A stretch of 64,000 nucleotides of DNA from Chinchilla lanigera (GCF_000276665.1 NW_004955446.1:12113646-12177645), one strand, 5' to 3'. Shown: positions 43,185 to 53,661, counted from the first letter of the stretch. The notes: generated by a model not told the origin, from the letters alone. Program-made: numbers and translations.

Positions 43185-43690
43185 GGCATCATGTGACTTC
43201 TAGCTCTTCCCCACAGTCAAATGACCGTGAAAGGTAAAATGTTTTATTGGGGGGGAGGGGTGGCAGGAAGATATTTTTCCCAATCATTTTATTCTCCGCA
43301 GTGCATCTATGGCAGTGGTTCCACAAGACTTTGCCTCCCAGGGATGTTAGTGCTCTCCTAGTTCGTGTGCACACGTCCCATGATGTTCAAACAGTGACGT
43401 CACCACCTCGCTACACAGTTCCCAGGACAACCTCCCCCCACTATTCAACAATGCCTATAACATAAACACTATGAACGGTAAACATTTTGAATCGGTTCAG
43501 GATATCGAGGCAGCCACGACAGAGCAACTGGAGACACTCATGGAAAAGGACTTCTAGAACTGCCTGAGAAAGTAGCAAATGCTAAGTGTGTTGGAAATGA
43601 GGGGTATTTGGAGGGAGAGTAATGATAGTATGTCTTTTACTGTAATACATTTTTAAAAATTTAAGCACTCAGGATATATTTGATCACACC
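43185..43690 (+). mobile_element. Tc1/mariner-type transposase relic, split by an insertion
   Basis: Before the insertion, 43187-43235 reads CDF-stop-LFP, the surroundings of the third catalytic aspartate in mariner transposases. After it, 43476-43560 reads NGKHFESVQDIEAATTEQLE and TLMEKDF-stop-NCLRK. Stops and the insertion show a dead copy. The subfamily is not assigned. Confidence 0.72.
43305..43465 (+). mobile_element. Probable MER5A-like (hAT-Charlie) insertion
   Basis: GGCAGTGGTTCCACAAGACT, TTTGCCTCCCAGGGATGTTA, CAGTTCCCAGGACAACCTCC and ACTATTCAACAATGCC parallel the MER5A order. It lies within the insertion (about 43236-43472) that splits the mariner relic. The insertion is bordered by GGTAAAATGTTTT and GGTAAACATTTTG. 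Confidence 0.45.
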
Positions 43691-44294
43691 TCAGCCTATT
43701 AAATGAGAAATTACGATGTGATCTCGTTGTGATGCTGAAAGGGGCAGGGGTCATGGATCCTTGCTTTCCTCCCTCCTGAGTGCAAGACCCCAGGGCATGA
43801 CTTTCCTCACAGGTTCTGTTGGAATGGCTTTGTGTGAATTCAACGTCCTGGCTCCAGTGGAGCTTGCTCTTTTTTTTTTTTTTTTCCCACACTATATTAG
43901 CTGCTTACTTTTCCTGCCATTAACAGTGAGTTTTCATCCATAACCCAAACATCATGGGCTAAAAACACGGTGGGAAAATTAATCTCTAAAATAATGGAAA
44001 TTTCCTAAATGTGAGAACGTGGCAACCTATGGTGGGAAAGGCCATTAAATAGCTTTATTATGTCAGCTATAACAATAACAAAGACTCAAAGTGGAAAAAA
44101 TTTTATTTCATGGACCTCCTATTCATCACAAAGAGAACAATGTGCTTTTAGTCATTCAGATCAAATTCGTTCAGCGTATTCCTCAGCTGCCTAGTTATAT
44201 TTCATTTTATTTCATTAGTAGACTGTGTTTCCAGCCAGAAGGGAAACAGCCAAGACTGTTAATTTACAAATAATGATGAACCACTGATAGAGAG
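43691..44294. other. Intergenic sequence without recognised repeat
   Basis: A T-run at 43870-43885; no gene seen. Confidence 0.45.
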
Positions 44295-44846
44295 ATGAAA
44301 CTGTTGTCCCCATCAATGTCCATTTGCGGAGTCCCCCAGGAGCACCTCCCCTGGCCTCACCATAAATTTGAGGACCACCCAGGGCTACTACTACTGTCTT
44401 CTGCTAGGTTGGTCCCTCTTCCAGGATGTCACTTGCCCAGACCTGCATCGGCCTTACTATGTGATGGTGTTCCCAGGCTGTCAGCAGTGTCCTCGGTCCT
44501 TACCCACTCCAAGCTCATTGCCACTGCCACCAACCTGATACATGGGGCTTCAAGCAGAGATGAGTATTTGGGGGGTCATGAAGTCCATTACCAAAGTAGG
44601 AGACAGCCCTTTTGTGTAACACACATCCACGAGAGTACATTACTGAGGTGTCGCTACCTTGCACCCAGTGTCTTATCTAATGACAGTAATGCTTTCAAAC
44701 TTTACACAAGGGCCTTTGTCTTCTGGGACTCAATCTTGGGTACAAGGAGGCAGAGAACTAGTTTTGGGAGCCCAGAATATTCAGAACCATGCCTCCTGCA
44801 AGAAGCCTTAACAAGCTTTTCTATCTGTCTCTCTTTCATTACATGA
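44295..44846 (+). other. Unassigned 183-codon open frame
   Basis: ATG to stop, beginning MKLLSPSMSICGVPQEHL and ending FSICLSFIT. Rich in Pro, Leu and Ser with no recognised domain. The reading frame may follow a degraded repeat or pseudogene that I cannot name. Chance is the default explanation. Confidence 0.12.
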
Positions 44847-44984
44847 GTTCTTTCCTCTAAGTTCATCGGTTCCTCTTAAAAATCAGGTTCTGGACAAAGC
44901 AGAAGAAAATAAGTAACTCTGCAGGTTCTTCTACTCATCAGTATGAATACTGTACTTTAAAAAATACACTCAGTTTCTTACACT

Positions 44985-45180
44985 AGGGAGACAATATGAT
45001 GTTTACACATGTGCATCTGATTTATTTCACTTATGAGTATGGTCTCTAGCTGTATCCATTTACCTATAAAAGCCTCGAGTCTATCTTTCTTTATAGCTGA
45101 GTAATACTCCATTTTATAAAAATACCGCAACTTTTTTATCCATTCCTTGGTTAATGAGTATTCGGGTTTTTTCCAATTGT
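44985..45180 (-). mobile_element. L1 3' end fragment
   Basis: The minus strand reads WIKKLRYFYKMEYYSAIKK, the L1 ORF2 C-terminus. On the plus strand the landmarks are TAGCTGAGTAATACTCCATT and TTTATCCATTCCTTGGTTAA. Confidence 0.88.
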
Positions 45181-45364
45181 GAAAGGGAAAGAAACTACTC
45201 AAAAGGAAAGAACAACTGTGGGATGAGGGAAAGGGGGAAAAAAAGGAAGGGAAAGATACACACAATAGCTAAGATACTTATATTATTAATTTCTATTGGT
45301 TTATTGAAAGGAACAGTTAATGCTTAATTTTTTTTTTTTATCAATTTTTCATGCCTACATCTGG

Positions 45365-45500
45365 TAATCTGAACCACTACTTTGAAGATAACAATATGCA
45401 GTATAACAACCATTGTTGATTTCCTGTCATCTTGTTTTGAAATTCTGTATCATTTTTCATGTTTTTTAAAATTTTTTATTCTCTTTAAAATAAAAACAAA
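45365..45500 (+). mobile_element. Lineage-specific L1 3' end, copy 1
   Basis: GAAGATAACAATATGCAGTA, AACCATTGTTGATTTCCTGT, TCTTGTTTTGAAATTCTGTA and CTCTTTAAAATAAAAACAAA. It matches 47835-47950, where the same words follow L1 ORF2 sequence. Confidence 0.7.
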
Positions 45501-45729
45501 ACAAAAAAAAACCTGTTATCTTTAGTTACATTAAGCATCCATTGCAAAGTTACTTATTTTCTTTTGCCTTGTCCTTTTAACCCCTGGGGATCAAATGACT
45601 GGCAGGTTAGTGAGGTTGTTACTAATCACTTAATTCATACGCATTAACCACATAAGTATGAAGTGCATCACTCCTATTTTTCAACCTCAGCACTGTGATA
45701 CCTAAGGTAACTCCTTGAATTAATCTCTA

Positions 45730-46300
45730 TTAAAAGGCAGAGAAATTGGAACCCTCATGCACTGCTGGTGGAAATGTAAAATAGTGTAGCCACTTTGGTA
45801 GTCAGTTTGACAGTTCCTCAAAAAGTTAAACATGGAGTTACCGTATGACCCAGCAGTTCCATTCCTAGGTATACCAAGAGAACTGAAAGCGCATACACAC
45901 ACACACCTGTACACACATGTTCATAGCAGCGCTGTGCATCATAACACTAAACTGGGAACAATTCAGACGTCCATCAGCTGATGAGTAGTTAAACAAAACA
46001 GGATGCATCCGTGCAGTGTATGCTGCTCAGCCATGGAAAGGAATGAACTACTGACACATGCTGAACCTTAGAAACATTAGGCCAAGCAAAAGACACACAG
46101 GCAACATGTTGTGGGGTTCCATTTATTTGAAATGTTCCAAATAGGCAAAGCCATAGAGACAGAAAACAGGTTTGTGGTTGCCAGAGGCAGGGAGGAGAAG
46201 GGATGGGGAGTGACTGCTGATGGGCAGAGGGGTGATGAGAGATGTTCTGAATCAGACAGTGGTGATGGCTGTACAGCCTCGTAAATACACTTAGAAACAC
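45730..46300 (+). mobile_element. L1 ORF2 end / 3' UTR fragment
   Basis: GAACCCTCATGCACTGCTGG, TGGAAATGTAAAATAGTGTA, ACCGTATGACCCAGCAGTTC, GTTCATAGCAGCGCTGTGCA and TGGTTGCCAGAGGCAGGGAG follow the L1 order to the 3' UTR. Confidence 0.9.
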
Positions 46301-46306
46301 GGAGTT

Positions 46307-46502
46307 AGGCCAGGCATAGTGGCACACACCTATAATCCCAGCTATCCGGGAAGCTGAGGTGGAGGAGCACAAGTTTCAGGCCAGCCTGGGGAACTGCCAA
46401 GATCCTGTTTTAAAATAAAACATTTAAAGGGTTGGCAGGTGCCTCAGCAGTAGGGTGCTTGCCTACCACACACAAGGCCCTGGGTTCAACCCCCAGTGTC
46501 AC
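46307..46502 (+). mobile_element. B1-dID-type composite SINE
   Basis: GGCCAGGCATAGTGGCACAC, ATAATCCCAGCTATCCGGGA, AAAGGGTTGGCAGGTGCCTC, GGTTCAACCCCCAGTGTC. Confidence 0.87.
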
Positions 46503-46535
46503 AGACATTGACATACATGCTTTCTATGACTATTT

Positions 46536-46686
46536 GTTTTGTTTTGTTTTTGAGACAGGGTCTCATAGTATAGTGCAGGCTGATCTTGAACTTACTATGT
46601 AGCCCAGGCTGGCTAAGCTCATGGCATCCTCCTGTCTCAGCCTCCTGAGTGCTGGGACTACAGGCATGTGCCACCATGCCCTGCTT
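46536..46686 (-). mobile_element. B1-like SINE
   Basis: TTTTTGAGACAGGGTCTCAT … CAGCCTCCTGAGTGCTGGGA … GCCACCATGCCCTGC. Confidence 0.92.
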
Positions 46687-46689
46687 AAT

Positions 46690-47950
46690 TATACATTTCT
46701 TTATCGTAATCTGATAAAAGCCATCTATGACAAACCAGCAGCCATCATCATACTAAATGGACAAATACTGAAAACTTTTACTCTAAAATCAGAAACAAGA
46801 CAAGGATGTCCATTGTCTCCACTCTTATTCAACATAGTTCTGGAAACTTTAGCCAGAGCAATGAGACAAGAGAAATAAATAAGAGGAATAATGACAGGAA
46901 AGGAAGAAGTTAAATTATTATTTGTGGAAGGGATGTTACACTGCATAGATGCCCCCCAACGCTCCACTAAAAAACTGCTGGATTTAATAAGCAAATTCAG
47001 TAGCATAGCTGCATACAAAGTCAACACTCAAAAATCAGTAGCCTTCCTGTACACGAATAAAAAACTCAGAGAAATTAGGGAAACAACACCTTTCACAATA
47101 GTATCCAAAAATAAAAAGGAATACCTAGGAATCAATCTAATGAAGGATGTAAAAGACCTCTATATTGAAAACTACAGTACTTTGAAAAAGGAGATTGAAG
47201 AGGATAGCCGAAAATGGAAAGATAGCCATTGCTCTTGGGTAGGAAGAACCAATATGGTGAAAATGCCATACTTCCAAAACTGTTATCCAGATTTAATGAA
47301 TTCTGGTCAAAATTCCAACAGCATGTCTCATGGAATTAGAGAAAACAATCCTAAAATTCATTTGGAACCAGAAGAGACCTAAGATAGCAAAGGCAGTTCT
47401 GGACACCAAAGGCAAGGTAAGGGGTGTCCCAATCCCTGAATTGAAATTGTACTACAAAGCTACTGTGATAAAATCAGCATGGTACTCACAAAAAACAGAC
47501 CTGAGGATCAATGGAACAGGTTAGAAGATGCAGAAATAACTCCAGACATCTTTGACAAAGGTACCAAACACATTCACTGGAAGAAAGATAGCTTCTTTAA
47601 TAAATGGTGCTGGAAAAACTGGCTTTGCACATGCCAGAGATTAAAATGGGACCCATGTCTTTCACCATGCACTGAACTAAAGTTGAAATAGATCAAAGAT
47701 CTAAATATTAAAACAGAAACATTACATCTGCTGGAAGATAGAATAAGTCAAAAAAACTCTTGAAGACATTGGTGTAGGCAAAGACTTTATGGATAAAACT
47801 GTGATCACACAGGAACTATCACATACTCTGAGTAACTAATTTAAAGATAACAATATGCACTGTATTAACCATTGTTACTCTCCTGTTTTCTTGTTTTGAA
47901 ATTTTGTTTTGTTTTATTCCTCTTTAAAATAAAATAAAATTAAACAAATA
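46690..47950 (+). mobile_element. L1 ORF2 3' half to 3' end, dead copy
   Basis: The frame 46621-46878 includes [20 protein letters not shown], part of the L1 reverse transcriptase domain. Then EYLGINLMKDVKDLYIENY (about 47120), [18 protein letters not shown] (about 47350), [32 protein letters not shown] (about 47600) and GVGKDFMDKT (about 47770). Shifts between frames show inactivity. It ends with a short 3' tail like the one at 45365. Confidence 0.95.
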
Positions 47951-47964
47951 AAAATTTTTAAAAG

Positions 47965-48300
47965 GTGGCTCTCCTATTTTGCTTTCCCATAAACAATAAA
48001 TGAATGCAACAGTTTCCTCACATGCTCACTTGAGTTTACAATTGACAAGCTTCTGAATTTTAGCCATTCTAATAAATGTGTGATGTTATCTGTTTATTGT
48101 CTTAATTTGTACTTCCCTGGTGACATAAACCGTGAAGCAGATTTATAAGTATACTTGTAATATGTATGTGTATATTCTTTGGTGATGTCTGTACAGATCT
48201 ATGGTTCATTTTTAATTGAATTATTTGTTCCTTTAGTTGAGTTTGAGTTCTTTGAGTATTTTGCAAATAGTGGATCCCACTCTCGGACTCCTCTTATCCT
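47965..48300 (-). mobile_element. L1 fragment, antisense
   Basis: AGCCATTCTAATAAATGTGT, TGTACTTCCCTGGTGACATA and GAGTTTGAGTTCTTTGAGTA match an antisense L1 3' segment, directly next to the oppositely oriented L1. Confidence 0.7.
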
Positions 48301-48436
48301 GTATATAGTTCTCAAGACTGTGGTTTTTAATTTTGTTAAATTCACTTTGCTTCATCTTTACAAAAACATGGCTCCATCCTGTATATTAAGAAGTCACTAA
48401 AAGGAGCCTCTTTTGTAGAAAAAATTAAATAACTGC

Positions 48437-48552
48437 TCTTTTTTTTTGAGACAGGGTCTCACTATGTAGTTCAGGCTGGTGTTGAACTTGTTATGTAGCC
48501 TCAGCCTGCCCGAGTGCTGAGATTTCAGGTGTGCGCCACCGTGACCTGTATA
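48437..48552 (-). mobile_element. B1-like SINE, short
   Basis: TTTTTTTGAGACAGGGTCTC, GTTATGTAGCCTCAGCCTGC, GTGCGCCACCGTGACCTG. The CTCCTGCC segment is missing. Confidence 0.88.
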
Positions 48553-48555
48553 GCA

Positions 48556-49240
48556 GCTTTCCTGATCTATGTTTCTAACAAATTACAGCTTTCTTACAAA
48601 AGGTAGATTCTTTTTAAAATCCAAGTACAGAGAATGTGTGCTTTTATATTTGTTCATTCAACAAACAGTGAGCAAAGGATGGCAGTATCCCAGGCACTTC
48701 ATAGATAATAGTGACTAATGCGCACCCGCTCCCTGCGTTCACCAGGCGGCCCAGGCACTTTCTGCACAGAAAGGGCTCTCTCTCTGGCAAAGCGCTGGCT
48801 CTGCGGGAACACATGAGAACCCCCCACAGATGCAAGAGCCCAGGGAGATCTTTCTAGAGTCTTTGACTCCAAACAGACCTGGAGTTGGGCCAGAGCAGGA
48901 GGAGGAAAAGAGCATGTATGCACAGTCTGTGGTAAGACAGGACACGGGATGTTCTGGGAACCAGCACAGTTCAGAGTGGCTCTTGAGAAAAGGTTCAATC
49001 TAAACATTTGGTGTGAACTGAGTCCAGACTACCCTGTGTGGGACTTTGCTACTTTTGCTGGAGTTCCAGCTTGTCCAAGTTCTATGAGCTTTGTGTGTAA
49101 GAATGTTTTCAAATGCAAGTAACAGAAGTTCCCACTCCCACTGGCTGAAAGGTTAAGGACATTTATTATTTCACATGCAGGAAGACTACAGGTAGGGTAC
49201 ACTTGAGCTAGTGGGTTCAATAGTTTAACAATGTCTTTAG
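48556..49240. other. Intergenic sequence without recognised repeat
   Basis: GC-richer at 48720-48990; overlapping open frames but no recognisable protein. Confidence 0.45.
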
Positions 49241-49242
49241 GG

Positions 49243-49315
49243 ATTCTCTCTCTGTCTCTCTGTTTTTTAGGGATTCTCTCTGTGTCTCTCTCTGCCTCTC
49301 TGTCTCTGTCTCTAC

Positions 49316-49354
<39 letters not shown>

Positions 49355-49357
49355 CAC
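49243..49357. repeat. TC / TGTC low-complexity tract
   Basis: CTCTCTCTGTCTCTCTG units, a repeated TTTTTAGGGATTCTCTCT, (TGTC)n, then (TC)n and a short CACA tail. Confidence 0.93.
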
Positions 49358-49359
49358 AC

Positions 49360-49995
49360 ACATACACACTCACTCAGCTTCTCTCTGAGGTCAGTACCCC
49401 TCCAGGCCACATGCCATGAGACAAGCTACCTCCTTATCCTCTTTCAGCAGGACAGACAGTTGTTTCTCTCTTTTGAAAGCACCCAGCAAGCCTCTTCTGA
49501 TATCTCACTGGCACAAATTCCCAACAAACCCCTGTTGGAGAAGGAGTCACCCTGCGTGGCTGGGCTTCATGGCCTGTCTCCCACTTTGGCATCCCAAAAC
49601 AGGCCTAAGTCCAGCTTCAAAACATGGTGCATAGTTGTGGGTTTTATTACAGGTTTTGGAAGAACTGGTTATCATACTGACAAACTTCCTAAACATTATC
49701 TTTGAGCTTCTTTCCTTCCTCAAATGTCCACTGTTTACCTCGGCTCCCACACCTCTTTGCTTGCGCCCTCATCCTGTCTCGACTTTCGTAGTCAGATTGG
49801 TGCTGCCTCTGTTCCCACTGCTTTCTTTACATCCCTCAGCTTGCGTTTCCAGCCAACAGAAACCAGTTCCCCCAAACCAGCCACACCGAAGAAGGGAATT
49901 CAGATCTCTTCCCACATGCTCCCACGGCCTGCTTATCACTCTGCCAGTAATGCTACAGGGGATGTACGGGTTGACATCGGCATTTGTACATTTAA
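49360..49995. other. Intergenic sequence without recognised repeat
   Basis: Open frames of up to 145 codons overlap here on the plus strand, but no domain is recognised and the neighbouring low-complexity tracts inflate them. Confidence 0.45.
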
Positions 49996-50062
49996 AGAGA
50001 GAAAGAGAGGAAAAGAGAGAGGAGAAGAGAGAAAAGAAAGAGAGAGAGAAAGGAAGGAAACC
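49996..50062. repeat. Purine (GA)-rich tract
   Basis: AAAGAGAGAAAGAGAGGAAA-type repeats, nearly pure A/G on the plus strand. Confidence 0.9.
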
Positions 50063-50115
50063 TATATTCTAATTTCTTCAAACCCTTAACAGGTTGACTA
50101 ATGATCAATGAACAA

Positions 50116-50180
50116 GGCTGGGATGTAGCTGAGTGGTTTGCCCAGCATATGGGACTCCTGCAGTCAGTTCCCAGGGCTGG
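50116..50180 (+). mobile_element. ID-like SINE, diverged
   Basis: AGGCTGGGATGTAGCTGAGT, GCCCAGCATATGGGACTCC, CAGTTCCCAGGGC. Lacks a tail. Confidence 0.65.
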
Positions 50181-50429
50181 AAATTTGAAAAGCTGTGATT
50201 AAGTGACACAGAAGCTGTTCTCTGCAAAACAAAAACATAAATGAAGAAACAAACAAAAAACTCAGGATGGTTTAAAAAATACCACAAATCAAGTCTAGAG
50301 ACAAACAAAATGTTGAGAAATAGTTGTAAAATACCGGATCATTTTCTTATATAAATCCCGAAGGAAAAAAGCATCCTAGTGAAAAAGATATGAGCTGTTA
50401 CTTAACAAAAGAGAGATAACATTTATTTT

Positions 50430-50990
50430 AATTTTTTTGCCTATCAGATTGGCAAAGATTAAAACCTCACTAATGCGCAAGGTTGGCATGGATGTGGAGC
50501 AGTAGGCACTGCTGATAAGGGTGTCAGCTGGAACAATTTTTCTGAAAGACAATCTGCATTTACATCAAAATTTAAAGTATAGTACTTTTGATCAAATAAT
50601 TCACACTGTAAAGAATTTATTCTAAGCCAATATTTAGGCAAAACCCCAAAATATAGGGATATATATTCATTATAGCCTCCTTTTATTTTTATTTATTTAT
50701 TTAACTTTTTTTTGGTCTTTTTGAGACAGAGTCTTGCTATGCAGTTCAGGCTGGCCTTGAGCTCACTTTTCAGCCAAGGCTGGTGTTGAACTCGCAAGGG
50801 TTCTCCTGCCTTAGCCTCCCAAGTGCTGGGATTACAGGCGTGCACCACCACGCCCAGGCTATAGCGTCCTTTTATACTGGCAAAAAGTGATTAACTTTTC
50901 TGTCCAGCTTTTCAGGATATTAACACACGTTGATAAATTTGTGTTCACAAAGACTTGATAACTGACTACATCCCAAAAATCTATCTCAGT
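50430..50990 (+). mobile_element. Old L1 3' region, interrupted by a SINE
   Basis: GCCTATCAGATTGGCAAAGA, GGCATGGATGTGGAGCAGTA, TTCACACTGTAAAGAATTTA, TCTAAGCCAATATTTAGGCA, then after the B1 insertion TATACTGGCAAAAAGTG. Confidence 0.75.
50687..50859 (-). mobile_element. B1-like SINE with 16-bp TSD
   Basis: TTTTTGAGACAGAGTCTTGC … GTGCTGGGATTACAGGCGTG … CCACCACGCCCAGGC. Flanks TATAGCCTCCTTTTAT (50671-50686) and TATAGCGTCCTTTTAT (50860-50875) differ at one base. Confidence 0.94.
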
Positions 50991-51032
50991 TCTTGGCCTA
51001 TGCTATTTCCCCCAAATTATATTATATTACTT

Positions 51033-51128
51033 TATAAAAGATTATACTGCTGGGCATACAGGTACAAATTCCCCATAATGAATATTATCACTATGTATAT
51101 CTAAAATGTTCCAATAAAATTTTACCAG
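51033..51128 (+). repeat. Unclassified repeat 3' end, copy 1
   Basis: ACAGGTACAAATTCCCCATA, ATGAATATTATCACTATGTA, CTAAAATGTTCCAATAAAAT. It parallels 59082-59140 (below). Confidence 0.55.
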
Positions 51129-51173
51129 AGCCTGCAACCAAGTGGGACTGTAATGAAGCTGCAATTTAAAAAA

Positions 51174-51273
51174 NNNNNNNNNNNNNNNNNNNNNNNNNNN
51201 NNNNNNNNNNNNNNNNNNNNNNNNNNNNNNNNNNNNNNNNNNNNNNNNNNNNNNNNNNNNNNNNNNNNNNNNN
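51174..51273. other. Assembly gap (100 N)
   Basis: Exactly 100 Ns, so probably a placeholder for a gap of unknown length, bounded by TTTAAAAAA and TTTTTCTTAAAAAA. Homopolymer-rich flanks suggest a repeat collapse. Confidence 0.99.
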
Positions 51274-52264
51274 TTTTTCTTAAAAAATGGTAATGTGTGA
51301 GTTGTTTTTTCTGAACTAAAACCTCAGTATTCAGGTTCCATGGCAGTGTTGCCCCTTTGTGATAAATGAGTGGGTTCTGAGTTGCAGTTCCAGCGGGCGT
51401 CTCTCAAAGGTCCGCTATCACTGTTCTAGAACATCATCATAACCTTCCAAACCCTGAACTCCAACCTGAATTTCTTGCTGCCTCATTTCCTGTAGAACCA
51501 TTGGCCCCAGCCCCTCACATCAGCAGTAGCGCCCTCCCTGAATGCGCACTTCTTTTTCATGTAGCCTGCTTGCAGTGCGTTGGCAACACAGCTGTCAGTG
51601 ACTTTATCCCACGAATTGCTCACTAAGTCGCAACTTTGACAGGCTGGGCTTCACAGAGTTTCTGTTATGCCAAGTGTTAATGGAGACTTATAAGACAGGA
51701 GTAGCAACAAAAATGATGACAGTTGAGAATGACAGACCGCACAGAGGTTACAAAAAATTGCAGGCACCAAAATTCAGAAAATGTTTTTTTATTTCACACA
51801 AGTGCATGAAGTACGTCCATTACAGCACACAACACACGAAGATTCTTACTAGACACAGCCGTGTCTGTCCATTATTAAGTGTGCAGGTTATCGGTGCGTT
51901 GTATCTGTACTCCAGCTGGTCACTGCGCAAGAAGTCTCAAGTTCATCTGTTTATGTAGGTGGTCACCTCTTGTCCAAGGTGCCTGCTTGGGTATTTACAA
52001 GCACTTAATTATAATTTATATTATCGTGTATTTTAAGGGTTAATGTCAATAATATTATTTCTATTTAATTATATATTAATATTATTTTATAATCACTATG
52101 TCCTTCATGTGCTGTGTTGCAGTAGAAATACTAAACATGTCTTTCTGGATACAGTCTTAACTAGGGGTTATTTTCAGGTTAGGGCTTATATTATGAGCAT
52201 CCTGAGAAATCACGCTCGGGCTTATTTTTTAGGTCTTATTTTGGGGGAAATGAGTGATATATGA
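51274..52264. other. Intergenic sequence without recognised repeat
   Basis: Moderate-GC unique sequence after the gap, then AT-rich at 52000-52090. No gene seen. Confidence 0.5.
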
Positions 52265-52267
52265 ATA

Positions 52268-52463
52268 TTTTTTCAGTACTTGGGACTGAACCCAGAGCCT
52301 TCACATTAAGCGACATCCTAGCCCTTTTTTTTCTTTTTTTCATTTTCAGATAGGATCTCACTAAGTTGCTTGCTAAGTTGCCAAGTTAGGCTCAAATTTA
52401 TGATCCTCCTCCCTCAGCCTCTCAGAGCACTGGAATTACAGGCATGTACCACCATGTTTGGCT
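52268..52463 (-). mobile_element. B1-dID-type composite SINE
   Basis: TTTCAGTACTTGGGACTGAA, AAGCGACATCCTAGCCC, TTCAGATAGGATCTCACTAA (with AGTTGCTTGCTAAGTTGCC repeated), GGAATTACAGGCATGTACCA. Confidence 0.87.
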
Positions 52464-52556
52464 ATTTATTTAGTAAGTAAATTTATTTATTAAGTAAATG
52501 AACAAATACAGTAGAAAATTCTATAGCTAATAAGAACTATGATGCAGATATATATT

Positions 52557-52651
52557 TTGTTTTGTTTTGTTTTTGGTACCGAGAATCAAACTCAGGACCC
52601 TGTGCTTGTCAGACAGGCACTTGTGCTGCTGAGCTATATCCCTGGCCCCTT
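52557..52651 (-). mobile_element. ID-like SINE with TSD
   Basis: GTTTTTGGTACCGAGAATCA, GCTTGTCAGACAGGCACTTG, ATATCCCTGGCCCC. Flanks CAGATATATATTTTGTT (52545) and CAGATATATATTTGTT (52652). Confidence 0.9.
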
Positions 52652-52840
52652 CAGATATATATTTGTTGAATTGAAAAATTACCCATCATATATTGTTAAA
52701 AGGAAATAAAAATTATAAAACTATATGGACAGAATCATCTCGTTTTTTATAAAGACAAAAGTGTGTGTATGTGTCCCTATAAAAAATTTTAGAAGAATGT
52801 ATCCCAAAATATAAATTGAAGTTCTTTCTGAAAAGGTGAA

Positions 52841-53001
52841 ACCGGGCATGGTGGCACACACCTGTAATACCAGCACTTGGGAGGCTGAGGCAGGAGGATT
52901 GTTGTGAGTTTGAGACCAGCCTGGGCTACAAAGTGAGCTCAGGGCCAGCCTGCACTGCATAACGAGACCCTGTCTCAAAAAGACCAAAAAAAAAAAAAAA
53001 A
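52841..53001 (+). mobile_element. B1-like SINE, well preserved
   Basis: CCGGGCATGGTGGCACACAC, GAGGCTGAGGCAGGAGGATT, CAGCCTGGGCTACAAAGTGA plus the duplicated GGCCAGCCTGCACTGCATAA, and GAGACCCTGTCTCAAAAAG. Flanks AAAAGGTGAAA and AAAAGGTGAGA. Confidence 0.94.
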
Positions 53002-53307
53002 AGATAAAAAGGTGAGATTATAGGTATTTTTGCATTCATACTTATATCTTTTAAGAAATGTCTGCATTTTTTACAGTGAGCATAAATTACTCTTAAGAAA
53101 AATATTTTTGCTTTGAGCAACAAAAGTATCTCTCTCAATATATGCGCTATTGAAATGCATATAGATGAAAGTAAGCAAAATCTACTTCGTAATTTTATGT
53201 ATTTGCCAGGATAATCTAAAGACACAAGGACAAAGTCCTTGACAAAACTTGCCACAAGGAAAACTTGGTAAGTTGTCAAAAATTTGTTCAAAGAAAATGT
53301 AGCCACC

Positions 53308-53661
53308 AGGCATGGTGGCACACTCCTGTAATCCCAGCACTCAGACTGCTGAGGCAGGAGGATCGCCTTGCATTGGAGGCCAGCCTGGGTTCCATTGTGA
53401 GTTCAAAAGCCCAGCCTAAACTACACAGGGAGACCCTGTCTCAGAAATAAGAAGCAAACAAAGAAAGTAAAAGGCTGGGAGTTAGTTCGGTGGTATGGCA
53501 CTTACCTAGCTTGCACAAGGCCCTGGGTTTGATCCCCAGCACTGTGAAAAGCGAGGGGGGAAGTAGAGGGGTTAGGGAGGGAGGAAGAGAGAGAGAAAAA
53601 AGAAATGGGGGAAGAGAAGAAGGAAGGAAGAAGAAAAAGGAAGGAAGGAAGGAAAGAGAAA
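53308..53661 (+). mobile_element. B1 plus ID composite SINE with purine tail
   Basis: Full B1 (CCAGGCATGGTGGCACACTC … GAGACCCTGTCTCAGAAA), then ID half (GGCTGGGAGTTAGTTCGGTG, CACAAGGCCCTGGG, GATCCCCAGCACTG), then about 110 bases of GAAGG/GAGA repeats. Confidence 0.87.

Noticed and set aside
44978..45265. Minus-strand 95-codon frame as a gene
   Set aside because: The recognisable part, MEYYSAIKK, is the L1 ORF2 C-terminus.
49635..50089. Overlapping 145- and 121-codon frames as a candidate gene
   Set aside because: Both run into the GA-rich tract and neither shows a domain.
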